Below, piece after piece: positions 1 through 12,360 of a stretch of 64,000 nucleotides of DNA. The stretch is taken from NCBI GenBank assembly GCA_009761415.1, contig QUOL01000001.1:682001-746000 (forward strand), in the 5' to 3' direction. The notes beneath the pieces were generated by a model that worked only from the letters and a program-made list of their open reading frames with translations, was not told where the DNA came from and did no database searches. The position numbers were made by a program, and so were the translations under genes. The DNA is from Sarcomyxa edulis. Taxonomy: Eukaryota > Basidiomycota > Agaricomycetes > Agaricales > Mycenaceae. Position 1 is the stretch's first letter. Each line of letters starts with the position of its first letter.

Positions 1-1297
1 CCTCCTGTTGAACCGCCTCTAGGACTGAACCGCTATTCTGATGTTGTGCGCGTAAGCCCTCTAGTTCACTCTGCAACTCCTTCAGCTTAGTCTCTGATGC
101 CTGTTTCTCCCTCTCCAAGGTCTCGAACTCGGAATGCTTAGCTGCAGCATCGGTCAAGCTACTTTCCAACGAAGCATTGAGCGTCGCGACCTGGACCTCA
201 AGTTGCGCGACAGCTTCTGCCTTGGAAGCCAACGAATCCGTAGCCTCTTTGAGCTTAAAATGATGTCAAGACTAGTGTAACGAATCATAATTGATGGAAA
301 ACTTCACCTTATTCTGGAGGTCTTCGAGGGCTTTGCCATCTTCCCTAACTTCTCGTATGGAAGAAATGGAAGTGGCCGTTCGTGTTGGCCTGGTAGCAGT
401 AGGAGGCTTTCCAGCGACGGGTGGCGGTTTCGTCGCAGATGATATGCTCTGCCGACTCACGGGTGCTCTTTTGACACCTTCGGATACCGAAGCCCGGGGT
501 TTAGCTGCAGATTTGACAGACGCGGCCGACCCGGCGGGGGAGACTACACCCGCACGAGTAGCAGCGGAGGCTGGTGGTGCTGGTCTGCTGTTCGTGGAGG
601 CTGATAACGAGGGCTTGGTCAGCGGCGGCGGGGCCGAGGGCTTGGAAGGGACCATAGATGCACGTCTAGCAGGGGTAGCGCCAGAGGGAGCGGGTCGTGA
701 AGAAGACATGGGTGGTTTCGATGGAGGAGCTGGTCCAGAGGCAGAAATCGATTTCTTGAGAGACGACGTGGCTGCTGCAGGTTTGGCGGCAGCGGTGGTG
801 GAAGTGACGGCAGGTTTCGAGACTGCTGGTTTCACTGATCCAGCACCGAAGGTCCCAGAATTAATAATCTATCGTGGACACGTTAGAATGAATGTTGTTG
901 GACCAACAAGGTCTGATGGACGAACCCGTTTGACCGTAGTAGAAACGCCGTTCGTTTTGGTCGTTGCAGGCTTGTGTGGAGATATCGGGACCTTTGCCTT
1001 GTCCATGTTACCACCTGTCGAAATCTCCTTGAGTTCCTTCTTGTCCTCCGCAGCTATGGGTATATCTATCGCGTCTCCTGCGGGTGTGTCATTTGGCTGA
1101 ATGTCTGCGGAGGACGTGCTGTTTGTCTTGTCATCTAACACGTTTTCTGTGACCTGATGTTCGCCTAGAGGCGGTTCGGGCTCTGCAACGTCAGACTCCT
1201 CGTGCTCGCCATGAGGAGATTCCGGGCGAGAAGATGTGCCAGACGAAGCGACTTCGTCGGGGTGAAGAGTTGGGCTCTGAGGTTCAACCTCTGCCAT
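1..1297 (-). CDS. Coiled-coil protein with low-complexity N-terminus (partial, runs off left edge)
   Basis: Three exons are visible on the minus strand: 1297-926, 868-308 and 253-1, the last continuing beyond the window. The introns (57 and 54 nt) have GT...AG ends and the joins keep frame. The first exon is acidic and rich in Ser/Pro/Glu. The second is very rich in Ala, Ser, Pro and Lys, the composition of a disordered basic linker or microtubule-binding region. From the end of exon 2 through exon 3 the protein becomes a heptad-like Glu/Leu/Lys coiled coil. I chose the start at 1297 because it opens the frame and no better upstream ATG is seen. I do not recognise the family. A cytoskeletal or tethering role is only a guess from composition. 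A long open frame on the opposite strand over 291-1100 is a shadow of the GC-rich exon 2. Confidence 0.7.
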
Positions 1298-1555
1298 GAT
1301 TATAGGTAGGCTTTGAGAAGAAGAGTTTGGTGGAGAACAAGCCTCGAGGTTATCGAAAGATACCCAAAGATTTTGCTTGAACTATTTCAGAAAATCAGGA
1401 TCAGACGTAAGGAGACAATTGTTTCCAAGTCATTTATTCGACGCGCTCTTCCCCGTCTGCTGGCTGGAGTGTCCGGGGTCTGACAACATTATTGGTACGA
1501 CTATTTTATTATTATGCTACGGCTACAAAAACTTCTCCTATTCTACACATCTTTT

Positions 1556-2576
1556 TCATTGTATATCAGCGTACAAGTTTAGAGCATTGAGCGCCGGTTC
1601 AGCAAGCGAGTTGTGGTTGTAGCTGAGAACAGCGATCTAGACATGCAATTAGTACACCATTTATCACTAAGATTGGATGCTCACTCCTCCAGGTTCGACG
1701 TTGAAGTGAGTGCCTACGAGATCATCAGCATCAGGACAGACATTCAAAAACACCACTCACCGAGGTGGAGAGGGAAGTTGATCCAACGAGAGATGAAGCA
1801 ACGACTAAAGTGACCGTGAGCCACGATCAAGAAGTCGCGAGTGTTCGTCCCCTCCTCCTTGTACTGTCTGTGATATTCGCGGACCTAGAACGAAGTTGTC
1901 GACGCACGCAAAGTCTACCAGCGGAACCGAACCCACCTTGGCAATAACACTGTCAATGCGGGCACACATTTCTTCGACACTCTCACCACCGGGGCAACTA
2001 GGGATAGTTCCATTCAGCACATCCATGGGATGAAAGCCTAAATGAACATACCCGTCGGTCCAGATCTTCCAGGTAGGATTCAAGGCCTTGATTTCTGCAG
2101 GACGAAGACCTTCATAGTCACCATAGTCCCATTCGCGCACCTCTTCAGTGATCTCGTGTTTGGGCTCTTCTACATGCTCAAATAGCAGATGGAAAGTATT
2201 GTGGGCACGTTGGCGAGGCGAAACCAAGGCAATACACAAGTTCTTGGGATCGATGATCTCTAAAACTGGAGGTGAGAATTCAACGAGAGAATCATTCAGA
2301 GATATACTGACTGCCGTCGCCTACGAGAACTTCTGCCTTGGTCTTGATCTGTTCGACACCTTTGGCAGTAAGAGGAATATCTGTTCGTCCGGTCTGTATA
2401 CAGCTTATGAGATCGCGTCAGAGGATGAGCTATAATGGATCATCACATGTCTTCCGTTGAGGGACCACTCAGTCTCGCCTGATGAGAAATATAAGCTATA
2501 GAAAAGAAGAAAGGTGGCTATTGCAAGTACCATGTCTCATGAGGAACAAACGGGGCATTGGGCGAGTTGTAGCCAT
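1556..2576 (-). CDS. SHB17: Histidine-phosphatase family, sedoheptulose-1,7-bisphosphatase-like (SHB17)
   Basis: A multi-exon minus-strand gene. The first exon (2576-2531) ends in the middle of the phosphohistidine motif R-H-G, which is completed by exon 2 beginning at 2478 (G-E-T-E-W). Later exons give the SPRQRA segment, then REWDYGDYEG, the acid/base region diagnostic of the SHB17/phosphoglycerate-mutase-like group. The second catalytic histidine is in AHGHFSR. The final exon gives the family C-terminal pattern GGIAVLSYNHN...EPAL before the stop at 1556-1558. In yeast, Shb17 dephosphorylates sedoheptulose 1,7-bisphosphate and feeds riboneogenesis through the non-oxidative pentose phosphate pathway in the cytosol. 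All catalytic residues appear present, so the gene looks functional. It is divergent from SEC39 across a 236-bp shared promoter. Confidence 0.85.
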
Positions 2577-2812
2577 GATGAGTGGGGAAAGAGGAGTGAC
2601 ACTCTTGCATTTCAAGTACGCGATTTATATCCGCCACTTGTCCAGATAAGGCCTTGGTTAAGACACAGAATGGCCGGCCCTGGCCGAGGCTTTTCAATTT
2701 ATGGCGTATCTTTAGCCGGCCGGGGCCTCGGAACACGGTCTCGGGCGGCGTTAGTGTCAAATTATCATTATTTTAGTTTATTGAATTTCCAAGGATTTCT
2801 CGGACCTCCCCT
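2577..2812. promoter_or_regulatory. Shared divergent promoter SHB17/SEC39 with GC-rich inverted repeat
   Basis: The 236 bp between the two start codons must hold both promoters. Two GGCCGGCC-type blocks (around 2672-2679 and 2715-2723) lie in a segment that also contains CCGAGGC and its inverted partner GCCTCGG, about 45 bp apart. This stretch stands out against the AT-richer flanks. No TATA box is obvious. A role as a transcription-factor site is inference. Confidence 0.45.
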
Positions 2813-5800
2813 ATGTCGACCTCAGACCTCTACACCCTCTGGAATAACATACCAGACTCCCAACTCGATGAGGAGAACATCCAAAAATCCCTCACTCCAA
2901 TTCCCGATGATCTCTGGGTGGCTGCAGCTTGTGCTGACAGACTTGTAGACAACGTGTCCACCCAAAGAGCCTTGCTCGACCTTGGTATCCAACGAACTCA
3001 ATCTGCAGTTGAACGCAGCAAAGAGGCCTCCGAATTTCCCTCTAGTCCGAAAGATGAAAGAGGCACACACGAGGAAGACTCGGACGTCGCGACAAAATGG
3101 CACGACTCTGTCGTTGCACGATTTCGAGCAGTGCCAACGGACGCGCAACTTTGTAATATACGTGCTGTCCTCTTACAACGTCTCGACCGACTAAACACGT
3201 ATGTGGAGGTATGCAAAGTGCTTCCAGAGGTTGTAGAGGATGCAGCCGAAGAAGACGTCGAGGACTGGGACGACGATGACCCGTGGGTTGACGGTACACT
3301 CGAGTCGCCGTCTACTACAACAACTCGTGAAGCCAAATCCATTGCTGCACCACCTATCTCACTACCAGACTTTCTTACAGATGACCTGTTGCGCATAGCA
3401 TGCCTACTTGCAACCCAGGAATGCTTTGGCGCGGTGCGCGTCCTTTTCGAGCGGCATGCGACGTATCTATGGACATTCCGTCTCGTCGTTCTAGATAGTA
3501 TACCAGAGCATTCCCTCCCCTCCGAATACCGAGATATCCTTCCTTCCTTAGATCCTTCGCTCAACACGGAACAGAGACCCCTCACGAATTCCTGGAGATC
3601 CTCACTAGACTGGTCAGAAATGCCAGAAGTGGTAGCTGCCGTGAATGCAAGTGGAATCATGTTCACGATATCGTTCGCTTCGGACACCACCTCCAGAATA
3701 TCTCCCGCCCATCCTGATCCTCTTACAGCTGCAGAATTGACAACATGGTACAAAAATCGCGTCGACCATGTCATATCTGCAACAGGAATGATCGATATAG
3801 CACTGGCCACCATACAACACGGTGCCTCACAAGGCATCCCAGATCTCGATCAACTTGGGGAGGAGCTCAGCCTTCTGGCCCGTCTGGTCTACGATGCTCC
3901 GCAGGACGACGCTGACATTGATGACGACTGGACGCTTGATCGTTGGAACTCAATGAAACCATCAGAAGTAGTCCGTGCATATCTTGCACATTCCACTCCA
4001 GAAACTCTCCCAAAGGATATATCTCGACTCGTCATGCCGTACCTCTTCGTCCTCGAATCACGCGCAGAGCGCGCCGGAACTCCAGATCCTTCCCTTCCCA
4101 CTCGCCTCTTTCATGATTACATACTTACAGCACCATTACGGATGGCAGCGGCCGTATTTGAAGCTTCGAAGCCTACTCTACCTGCTGCCCAAAGACTCAT
4201 TCGAGATGACGAAGATATTGCTCGTCTCGCCCTCGCATGTCTTTACGGTAGCAACAGTCTAGACGAATGGTCGACAATGAGTAGGATTTTTGAATGTCTG
4301 CCTGCCTGGGACCTCGCCAGAGAAAATCAGAACGATGAAGACGCAGCTGACACCACCATCGCCTCACTAGGAGCCTTCGTCACTCCCTCGGCCTCCAATC
4401 CACCCTGCACTGCAGCTGATCTCCTCGTATTCTTCACTCCCCTACCGTTAACATCACTCTCACGAGCATTGGATATACTGGATATCCATCTAGAGTCTGG
4501 GGAGATCCTTGCACGGTGGAGTGTTCCAGCCCCGCTCCGGTGGTTCCTCCAGAGTAGTAATGATATCGCAGAACAGCGTGCTTGGGCCAACAGGATGGCA
4601 CGGAGAGCAGGTGGCTCCGAGGATGAATTAAACACTCAAGAAGACTGGGTTTGGTTGTTGGAGGATATGCTGAAGCTATGTAGCAAGGGCGAAACAGGCC
4701 TTCCAGGTGCCTTTGGCTTGCTACCGAGAAAGGAAGTCATTCGTATATTCTTCGGTGGACTTCTGAGCTCTGGAAGTAAGTTGTTTTATTTTGTGCCACA
4801 CATCAGGGTTCATCTCTCATGATATGTTCGTCATAGAGTTCAACATTGCTAAGGAGCTTCTATATTCCACCAAAAACAAGTTGATTCTCGACTCAGAAGA
4901 TATCGAAGAAATTTGTCTGGCCTCATCTCGTGAATTCTACGACAATGCTAGTTCAGGTAACTACAAATTCGGAGATATGAGACTCGCCTACGAATGGTAA
5001 CAATTCTCATTGTTGTGTCTATATCCCTTACTGAGAGGTCTTTTTGATTTGTGTAGTCTGGATGTACCTCCTCCTTCCGATCGACTGCTTCAAGAGAAAG
5101 AATTCATCGAAGCAACATCTCGTTTATCTTCATTCAATATCATGTCCCGCCCTGGTATCCCAATATCTCCCATTGAGATTAGGCTTACAAAGGATCGACT
5201 CTCCCTCGTCTCTCAAGTCCTCTCCAACAGTTCAGACTCCTACAAACATACCGAAGTCATACTCGACCTTGTCTATAAACTGGGATTCAGAAACGACATT
5301 GCTGCTGAAGTGAAAACACTCGCCATGCTTGCCGATACCGCGCTCCAGGCCGAGGACTTCACCCGCGCATACGAAACCAGCGAACGTATGGTGGATACCG
5401 TCTTGAAATTGCGCTCATCTAGCCCACTTCAACTTGATGACCCCAAGGTTCAAGAAGCGAGCGAAGTCTGCTGGGTTGCCTGTTTCCAGCTTGGCCGGCA
5501 ACCAGAATTCGAGGACGTTGACAAGAAGCTGTCCTTACTGGGGAGAGCACTCGAACTTTGTCCACCAGATAAGATTCACGACGTCTTACTGGCTTGGAGG
5601 CGGTTGGAGAAAGAGGACATTGATGACCGCCAGACTCGATTATCGCACCGTCGTAGTGGCACAGCCGCTGCCGCTGCATCCTCTCCCCGAAAACGCCCCA
5701 CAACGGCACAGAGTCATACCGGGTATTCTTTAAGAGCGAGATTACAAGATTTCCACATGCCGTCGCCTCCTATGCTCAACACGCCCGACGCTGCTGCTCT

Positions 5801-5993
5801 CGCCAGTCGGACGTTCAGAACCGTCGCCGCCAATTTTCCTTTCTCAGTCGGTGGCAGGGCGCGTTCTCAAGCCTCTCAGGAAGACGGGTCAAGTAGAAGT
5901 AGGAGCAGACAACGAGGAGAAGTGGAAGATGTTGCTACCCGGGTATTGTCCAAAGGTATTGGGTGGCTTATAGGTGCAGACGATGATGTTTGA
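2813..5993 (+). CDS. SEC39: Sec39-domain protein, Dsl1/NRZ tethering complex subunit
   Basis: Three exons, 2813-4775, 4837-4996 and 5057-5993, join in frame to give a 1019-residue protein. The long alpha-helical sequence ends in the conserved Sec39 region: the stretch around GLLPRKEVIRIFFGG and FNIAKELLYS..., then the exon-3 segment reading ...SPIEIRLTKDRL, typical of the family C-terminal half. The last ~100 residues are Ser/Arg-rich and poorly conserved. In yeast, Sec39/Dsl3 binds Tip20 and Dsl1 and tethers Golgi-derived COPI vesicles to the ER; NBAS is the animal counterpart. The size is in the fungal range. The ATG at 2813 is supported by conserved-looking sequence directly after it (LYTLWNNIPDSQLDEE). 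Several long antisense open frames (for example 2998-3837 minus) are shadows. Confidence 0.85.
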
Positions 5994-6411
5994 GCTGGAT
6001 AGAATGTGGTATGTATTTCGATCAGGAATCTACAATTGTCCTCCAGTTTTGGGAAAAAACAAAACGAATGTCATGCAAAAGGAGTGAGATATACATCATA
6101 TACAATATGACGGAGTGGATAGGTATTTGGAATGACTGTGGGGTATGAATGAGACCGGGTAAATGGATGGAGAGAAAGATTATAAAACAACTCCGGAGAC
6201 GCGTAGCGTCAGATATTACAACAAGATAGGTGGGTAGTTAATATTAAAAGATAATGGTAGTGGCATATAGCTGAAGGCCAGGACGGTTAGATCATAAGAT
6301 TTCCGTGTGATGCTGCCCTTCAAACCGCGAGTGGTGGTAATCCTTTCCGTCCTTCCTTCCAGGATATTTATACATATGATACAACAGAAACGGTCATGAC
6401 AGCTCTTTTTG
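5994..6411. other. Convergent intergenic region
   Basis: These 418 bp separate the stop codons of SEC39 and the minus-strand gene downstream. The sequence is AT-rich with TATA/ATAT stretches around 6085-6110 and must hold both 3' untranslated regions and polyadenylation signals. I see no coding pattern or RNA gene. Confidence 0.5.
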
Positions 6412-9068
6412 TCAAACCGCACTGCCAAAGCGAGTAGACGTTCCAGTTCTCGCCCGTGGTCGGTTCACGACACCGGCCCTCTGTGTGTCGGTTCCGTTGT
6501 CGGCCTCGGTAGAACGCGTCTGTTTTCCTCTCCCACAAACTTCACAATAATCCTTCCCATTCCCAGCCGCACGAAGATCTTCCACCTCAGCTTTGAGATC
6601 CCTGACCTGCCCTTCCAACTCCCAGATTTGCCGTTGCCACGCCTGCTTCGCGGCAACTATCTGATCTTGAAGAGGTTGTATCACAGAACTCTGGTCTTCT
6701 GAAATAGCAGTCAACGGAACCTTGTCGTTACTCGTTCGGCCCTCTAGACGGACGAACAACCCGGGAGTAATAGGTGAAGACGCGCTACCTGGACTCGTAG
6801 AATCGCCCAGGTCCGGTTCGAGGGATGGTTGCGAGTCGTTCGACACGATGTGATCGCCAAATTGAGCGCTAAACATGGTCGATACCGGTCTCAATTTCAA
6901 GGCCGGGAATTCAGAGACGTTTGGTGGGGCGCTTTGTGGTGATGTTTCTGAGAAATTCCAAGGTCGATCGACAGCAAGGGAAGTCGGTGCTGTCCTCGAC
7001 TGGAATGCAGATTCTGATGGTGCTGCGGAGGCGCGAGAAGTCGGGGGTTGTGATGAAGTGTTGATAGATAGAGGAGGAGGGGTCCTTTTTGGGCTCGACG
7101 CAAGACCGCCACGAGAAGAATTGGAAAGGAAATCAGACGGTGAGTTCTCCAACGATTGTGACAGGGGTGGAACTGGAATACGATGGGTAGTAATTTTCGC
7201 AGTCTTGTTGGTAGGTTGTTGTTGAGCGTTGTAAGCGGCGTATCCGTCGGACAGTGATGGAACTGGAGGTGGTTGGCTCTCCTTTTCTCGGCCATTGAAA
7301 AGCCGCATAAACCCACTCTTCTTATGCTTTAGGGCCTTCCCCGGTACTCCGCCATTTGCGAAAGCTTGTTGCTGTTGAGATGGCGCGATAGAAGGCTCCG
7401 ATTCCCTTCGTTCAGGTTTCTGCGAAGGACCCCCTACCATCGTATGCAATGCTTGTTTCGCTCGTGCACTGGCGCTTATTGAACGTGCCCGTGCTCTGGA
7501 ATTTACACTGCCCGACGGACTGTTCTCAAAACTGGTCATGACACTTGCATTATCCTGTTCCTGTTCAGGGAATGGCACTGCGCGCGCGGAAGGTGTCCCG
7601 TAATGTGAGGGTGACGATATAGCAGGCTGCGCCGTAGCACTTCGAGAACGCTGCGCCCTTGCTTCCTCCAGAGATATCAAGGCGAATGTGGGGGACGGTC
7701 CACTCTCGTTCCAGCCAGGAAGGTTACTTACCCCGGATGGTGGCGAGAAGGCAGCGAGTCTTGGATCACGATTATCAGCCGTGGGCGAGATACCATCATT
7801 TATGCGTAGAGATGGATTATGAACGGCGATAGGTGAGGAGATTTCTTTGCCTTGAAATGTGGATGCACGATTGCGAGGACTTAGTTCACGAGGAACTGAA
7901 TCGGCAGAATGCTCAGCTGTCAAAGTAGAACGGGTAATCGACCTTGACAGAGAATTGGAGTTTATCGAGTCAGTGACTGTGGCGATCGAATCGCTGCGTG
8001 TCACCACAGCCGCAGTATAAGCCATTCGCAACGACGAAGCGGGTGGGGGGTCATGATCATGGGAGACGACGAGGTCTGGATGTGCGTAAGGATGGACGTC
8101 TTCTTCGTCTAGATACGATGTCCTACCACCAGAAGAGTGATTCTCAGAGGAGACTTTGCTCCCATGCTGCTGCTCCGGCAGATGAGGTAAAGGCGAGCGA
8201 TGAGGAGAAGAGGGATGTGAATTGGTAGGCGTCTGAGGGCGGCTTCTACCCAATGCAAATTTGTTTCGCAAGCTGGAACCAGGTGGTGATGGGGATATCA
8301 AAGACGTGGAGGAGATGCTTGCTTGTGCAAGTGCGCTGATAGATAATGTCAATATGACATGATATGTGTCACAGGGCGAGACAGAACTTACTGCAAGGCA
8401 CCTCGCGGATGAGTGGGCTGCGAGGCGGGCGGCTCGAGCGACTTTTTCGGTTTCCCCTGGGAGCGGCTCGATTCCCCGCTGGGTCTGCTGCTACTCGACC
8501 TGGGACTGGATGAAGCGAAACCAAGCCCCCTTTTAGCACCAGTTTCCTTACTTTTACCGTGCCTGACCTGCGAGATATAATTCGCGCTGTTGTCCGACTC
8601 GTCGTCCTCCTGCAGAGAATCTTCGTCCAACTCCCAGGGTGCGCGGGAATGGAAACGCATCTTGGGACCAAGAAGACTCATACGCGGATCAGGCTCATTA
8701 TCGTCGTCGTCATCGAGAGGGTCATGAGAGACCTCCTCATCGTCGTAGGCATCTGAAGATGCGATAGAAGAGCGTGTATCATCGTCAAGATCCAACATGC
8801 TCGCGGCGGGGTCATTGAAACGGTCACGGTTGGACCTCATCCTGGGTGTCGAATTAGGATGTACTGGTGTTCCATAGTTGTGAGATTTCGAGTCAGGCTC
8901 CGAGTTTTCAACGTTACGAGGAGAGAAAAGGGCGGGGCTATATACGGAAGGAGTATCAGGAAAGTCGGAAAGTGAAGAGAAACGACCAGTGTTGAGGTCA
9001 GCGCGAGTAGTGCGACGGTCCAGTAGCTCGCGAACGTGGTCATCGTGAGCGTCCTGTTGCGAAGCCAT
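6412..9068 (-). CDS. Long Ser/Pro-rich protein with C-terminal coiled coil and Cys pair
   Basis: Two exons, 9068-8392 and 8335-6412, flank a 56-nt intron and join in frame. I chose the ATG at 9068 (MASQQDAHDD...); an in-frame ATG lies upstream at 9089. The N-terminal third has acidic runs (for example four to five consecutive Asp) and Ser-rich patches. The middle is dominated by Ser/Pro/Gln. Near the C-terminus is a short conserved-looking block (RPVSTMFSAQFGDHIV), then a predicted coiled coil (LQDQIVAAKQAWQRQIWELE...), and then Cys-x2-Cys in YCEVCGRG. This is the architecture of a disordered scaffold with one short folded element. I do not recognise the gene and give no function. Confidence 0.7.
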
Positions 9069-10692
9069 GGCCCTCAACATGGCTCTCAACAGCGGGAGGA
9101 AGGGGGAAGGAGGAGGAAGGAAGGGAAGAGACTGGCCGACTTCAAATTCTATGTCGGAGACTCGCAGTAACGTAAATCTCGATCACCGAATTCTCACTTG
9201 CATCTTTCTCTCAATCACTCTCATAAAGCAAAGCAGGGATACCTACAACAGAACCTGTACAATATCACACGAGATATCACCCATGGCGGTCATGGCGGTC
9301 ATATATTCGGGGGAGAGATGGGCAGGTCGGTGAGGTACTATCTATCATCCTACCATTCAGAGCCGTTACTTCACACGTTTCTCATGGCAAAGAGCACTTC
9401 TCCTCAACAGTCTCAAAATACCAATTGCCTGAATCTTCTACTGATTTGGAACTCTAGATCTGTCTAATCGTTTACCTGCAACCTTCAGAAACCTTCTCTG
9501 AAACAAGGTTTTACTTGTGGCACTGTGCAGAATCACTAGGTCCGTCTCCATGTATCTTACCGGGAAAACAGCTGCTTTTAGGCCAGTTATTCGCTTCAAT
9601 AGTTCTTCCAGTCAAGCAGTGGCGCAAACCTTCGAGAGTCGCGTCCAAGCGCTGGCCCATTGTCTGCAAACACCAAGAGGGTCACTCTCGACCATGGGTC
9701 GGGCTTTCGGTGCTCACCGCGAAAACGGTCGCGAATCTATAAACTTTATCATCCATTTGGTAACTTCCGTTACTGTTCTCGTGAGGATCGCTGATAATAA
9801 ACCTGATCATCTTACCCCTCGGCGGCATTTTGCGTGCCACGCGATCGCCGGGCATATCAATGGCCACCGTCTCGAGAATGGCAATGAGTCACTGCTTGAT
9901 TGTCCATTTGGTAGAGGGATCGGGCTTTGGTCGGTCTCGGCGAATCCCCTGTGTACATACAAGTAACAAAACATTCGTCTGCTCGACCGCGGACTGCCCT
10001 CGACTCCCTACCCTTGCCCCCAGTGCGGCGTGAGATAGTATCAGTCATCATTTGATCTTTCCTTGCCCTCGAGACATTGGTCTATCAAGCTGATTTTGCA
10101 ATGCCTCTATATTTGCCTGTTCTACACATGCTTCAAGTCGAAGAATCCTGCGACCCCAGCCTTCCAAAATCTCTATCACCGCAATGTTAACGACCATCGA
10201 ATTATTTAGGGTGAGAGCGAACTCTTCCGTGATGTATAACAACCTCTGATTGGTATGATTCTAGCATTCCAAGTACACTCAGCCCTCAGAAGATCTCAGG
10301 CTTAGTCTGTCGGGCTCGGAGATCGTAATCTCACGTAATTACGCGTGCCTCCAAGCTCTCATTTCGACGCGTCGTGGTCACGTGCATACGTATTCTCTCG
10401 GAGGGCCATTCTACCGGATTCTTTGGCTCAGGGTGCTGCGTCTAAAAGCTCTTCCTAATACGATGACCCTCTACCACTCGAAACCTCCGATTTCTCGAAC
10501 AGGCCGTAATGCAGAGTGTTTCCATCCTTTCACCTCGTGGCCGAGGAATCTGATGGCTTTGTGAGTAACGCATTTTGATCCTTGTTTTGTAATTCTTCGA
10601 ATGCTATGGCTACAGAGGTTTGGAACCCCTTTTGTATCAACAAGTTATGCATGTCCGTACATCATTGACTAGGAGCTCGTCCTTTGCTGGAA
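9069..10692. other. Intergenic region without a supported gene
   Basis: About 1.6 kb. It has several short open frames on both strands (such as 9517-9966 plus), but none resembles a known family, none joins to others by good introns, and frames are open on both strands. I treat it as non-coding. Its right end carries the composite ACGCGTCG/CACGTG element listed separately, and the decayed protease gene begins at its boundary. Confidence 0.45.
10367..10384. promoter_or_regulatory. ACGCGTCG plus CACGTG composite site upstream of protease relic
   Basis: ACGCGTCG begins at 10367 and CACGTG at 10379, so the starts are 12 nt apart. This resembles, with tighter spacing, the module repeated through the epoxide hydrolase array at 41-52 kb. 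It lies about 310 bp before the start codon of the decayed aspartic protease copy. ACGCGT is the classic MCB core and CACGTG the bHLH E-box core. Function here is inference. Confidence 0.4.
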
Positions 10693-10854
10693 ATGGCCTG
10701 TCAATACCTCACCTCGGCTTTGCTGGTCGCCTCCGCGCGTGCCGTTTACACCGTTCACCGGAGTCACTGCACCGGCAACGATTCCAATCGTACTTTCTAT
10801 AAGTCTCAGTACTTTGCCGCTCCCACTCAGAAGATCCCGAGAATGAATTCATTA

Positions 10855-10879
10855 CAGCCGTTTCAGAAAACCTTGTCAT
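10855..10879 (+). repeat. Left terminal inverted repeat of Tc1/mariner element
   Basis: Begins CAGCCGTTTCAGAAAA and is identical over 25 bp to the reverse complement of 12361-12385. An imperfect extension reaches about 10940, including a T-rich tract and a shared AATAAGTGGC. It is preceded by TA. Confidence 0.92.
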
Positions 10880-11113
10880 GTTGCACTTTTTTTATTTTTG
10901 GCGGTTACCAACCGGCGAATAAGTGGCTGTGCCCGGGAGTGAGGTCCGGGTTGTGCCGACGCTCCTTCAACTCGCAAATCTGAGCTTCGTCTGGGCGCAA
11001 GTGGGATCTCCACAACCATTTGAGCCACTGCTATACTATCATAAGTTGTGTTTCTTTGCATATAATCTAGGGAGCCCCCGAATCCCTATCAATTCATCCA
11101 GAATACAATGATT

Positions 11114-12242
11114 TTACACTAAACCTGAGTGTCGGAACCAACCTCTGGCCATCTCTCCCGTAACATGTCCGCAAGCCTCCATGAGATCTAGTTCTGGTGT
11201 CTCGCTCTCTGCCAGCCTTCTCCAATGCCTCCTAATCCATGCTTTCACTGATAGAAAGTGAGCCGGTACAACAGCTTGGATAATTATACAGATAATGTAT
11301 TACCTGCACTGAAGCTTTCCTCGATAGGATTGAGGTCCGGAGAGTAAGGGGGCAAAAATAGAAGAAGTGAATCTGTGAGACAATCAGAAAGCAATTCTAG
11401 AGAAAGTTGTAGTACAAGAAACTTACTTTGAGCTTCGACTACTTCACGGAGCAATTCACTTTTGTGAATTGCGCAATTGTCGAGGATGAGAATGCTTCGA
11501 TCTTGTGGATATGGATTCATCTGTGGAAGCTAATGACATTCCGTCAGCTCGAGCCATCATGCATGTTAGAAAAGGAGGGACTCACGATGTCGTTTACGAT
11601 AAAATCAAAAAATTCATCACCATCAACAGAACCGGGTACGATTCGCGTACCAACATATCCGTCAACGCTGATTGCTGCGAGAATACTGTATCGTTCTCCT
11701 CGAACGAAAGGCGCATCGATTTCTGCTCGTTGTCCCGCAGGTGCTCGACCAAATCTACGGAAAATTGTGCGGTCATCTTTGCTCGACTCGTCTGCTGTGA
11801 TCACCATGCTTGCGATCACATTCTCTCTGATGAACTCTCGCCACTTATGACGTGCTTCTTCATCCCTCTCTGCTGCTGCCTTGCGTAGCATCTTGTAAGT
11901 AATACCGGCATCGCGAATCAATGTGTGTAGAGCGGACTTCGAGATCTCCATGTCTTGGGTGACAGCGATCCAGTCCTGGATTTCATCGAGATACATTTCG
12001 GGTGACTCGGCTACCAGCTGGATTAGATCGTGAGTTTGCATAGCGTCAAGAAGAGGAGGGCGTCCTTGAAGAGGGTTACGAGGTGGAATGACACTGCCGT
12101 AGTTTATCTCGTTAGCCTTCCAGCGTGCTATGCTACGTTCCGAGACTCCGAGAATTTCTGCCACATCTTGAGGGATGTAATCATTGCCCAGAAGCCAGAG
12201 TGCACGCTCCTTGAGGTCCTTGCTAATGCGACGGTACACCAT
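11114..12242 (-). CDS. Tc1/mariner (DDE_3) transposase, DD34E, four exons
   Basis: Exons 12242-11586, 11520-11427, 11372-11304 and 11247-11114 splice in frame (introns 65, 54 and 56 nt, GT...AG) into a 317-residue protein. The N-terminus is a helix-turn-helix: GNDYIPQDVAEILGVSERS followed by RWK. The catalytic acids are in ITADESSKDDRT, ILDNCAIHKS and YSPDLNPIEESF, with 34 residues between the second Asp and the Glu, the Tc1 spacing. The final exon ends ...MARGWFRHSGLV and supplies the C-terminal helix. No coding break is seen, so the protein could be active. Introns in a transposase are common in basidiomycete copies of this group. Confidence 0.9.
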
Positions 12243-12360
12243 AAGTTTCGCAAAGTCTCTTACAATCGATCGGATAACTCATTGATAAGCTCCGGATATA
12301 GCCGGGCCACTTATTTCCCGGTTGATGACCGGCGCACACAAAAATAAAAAAAATGCGCAT

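Noticed and set aside
291..1100. 269-codon open frame on the plus strand
   Set aside because: It is antisense to a GC-rich Ala/Ser/Pro exon whose frame joins by good introns to a coiled coil; long antisense frames are expected there.
2998..3837. 279-codon minus-strand frame
   Set aside because: Antisense to the Sec39 exon, which has clear family similarity. The minus frame shows only Ser/Arg-rich composition.
9517..9966. 149-codon plus-strand frame in the 9-10.7 kb gap
   Set aside because: No similarity to anything known, no splice partners, and overlapping frames open on the other strand.
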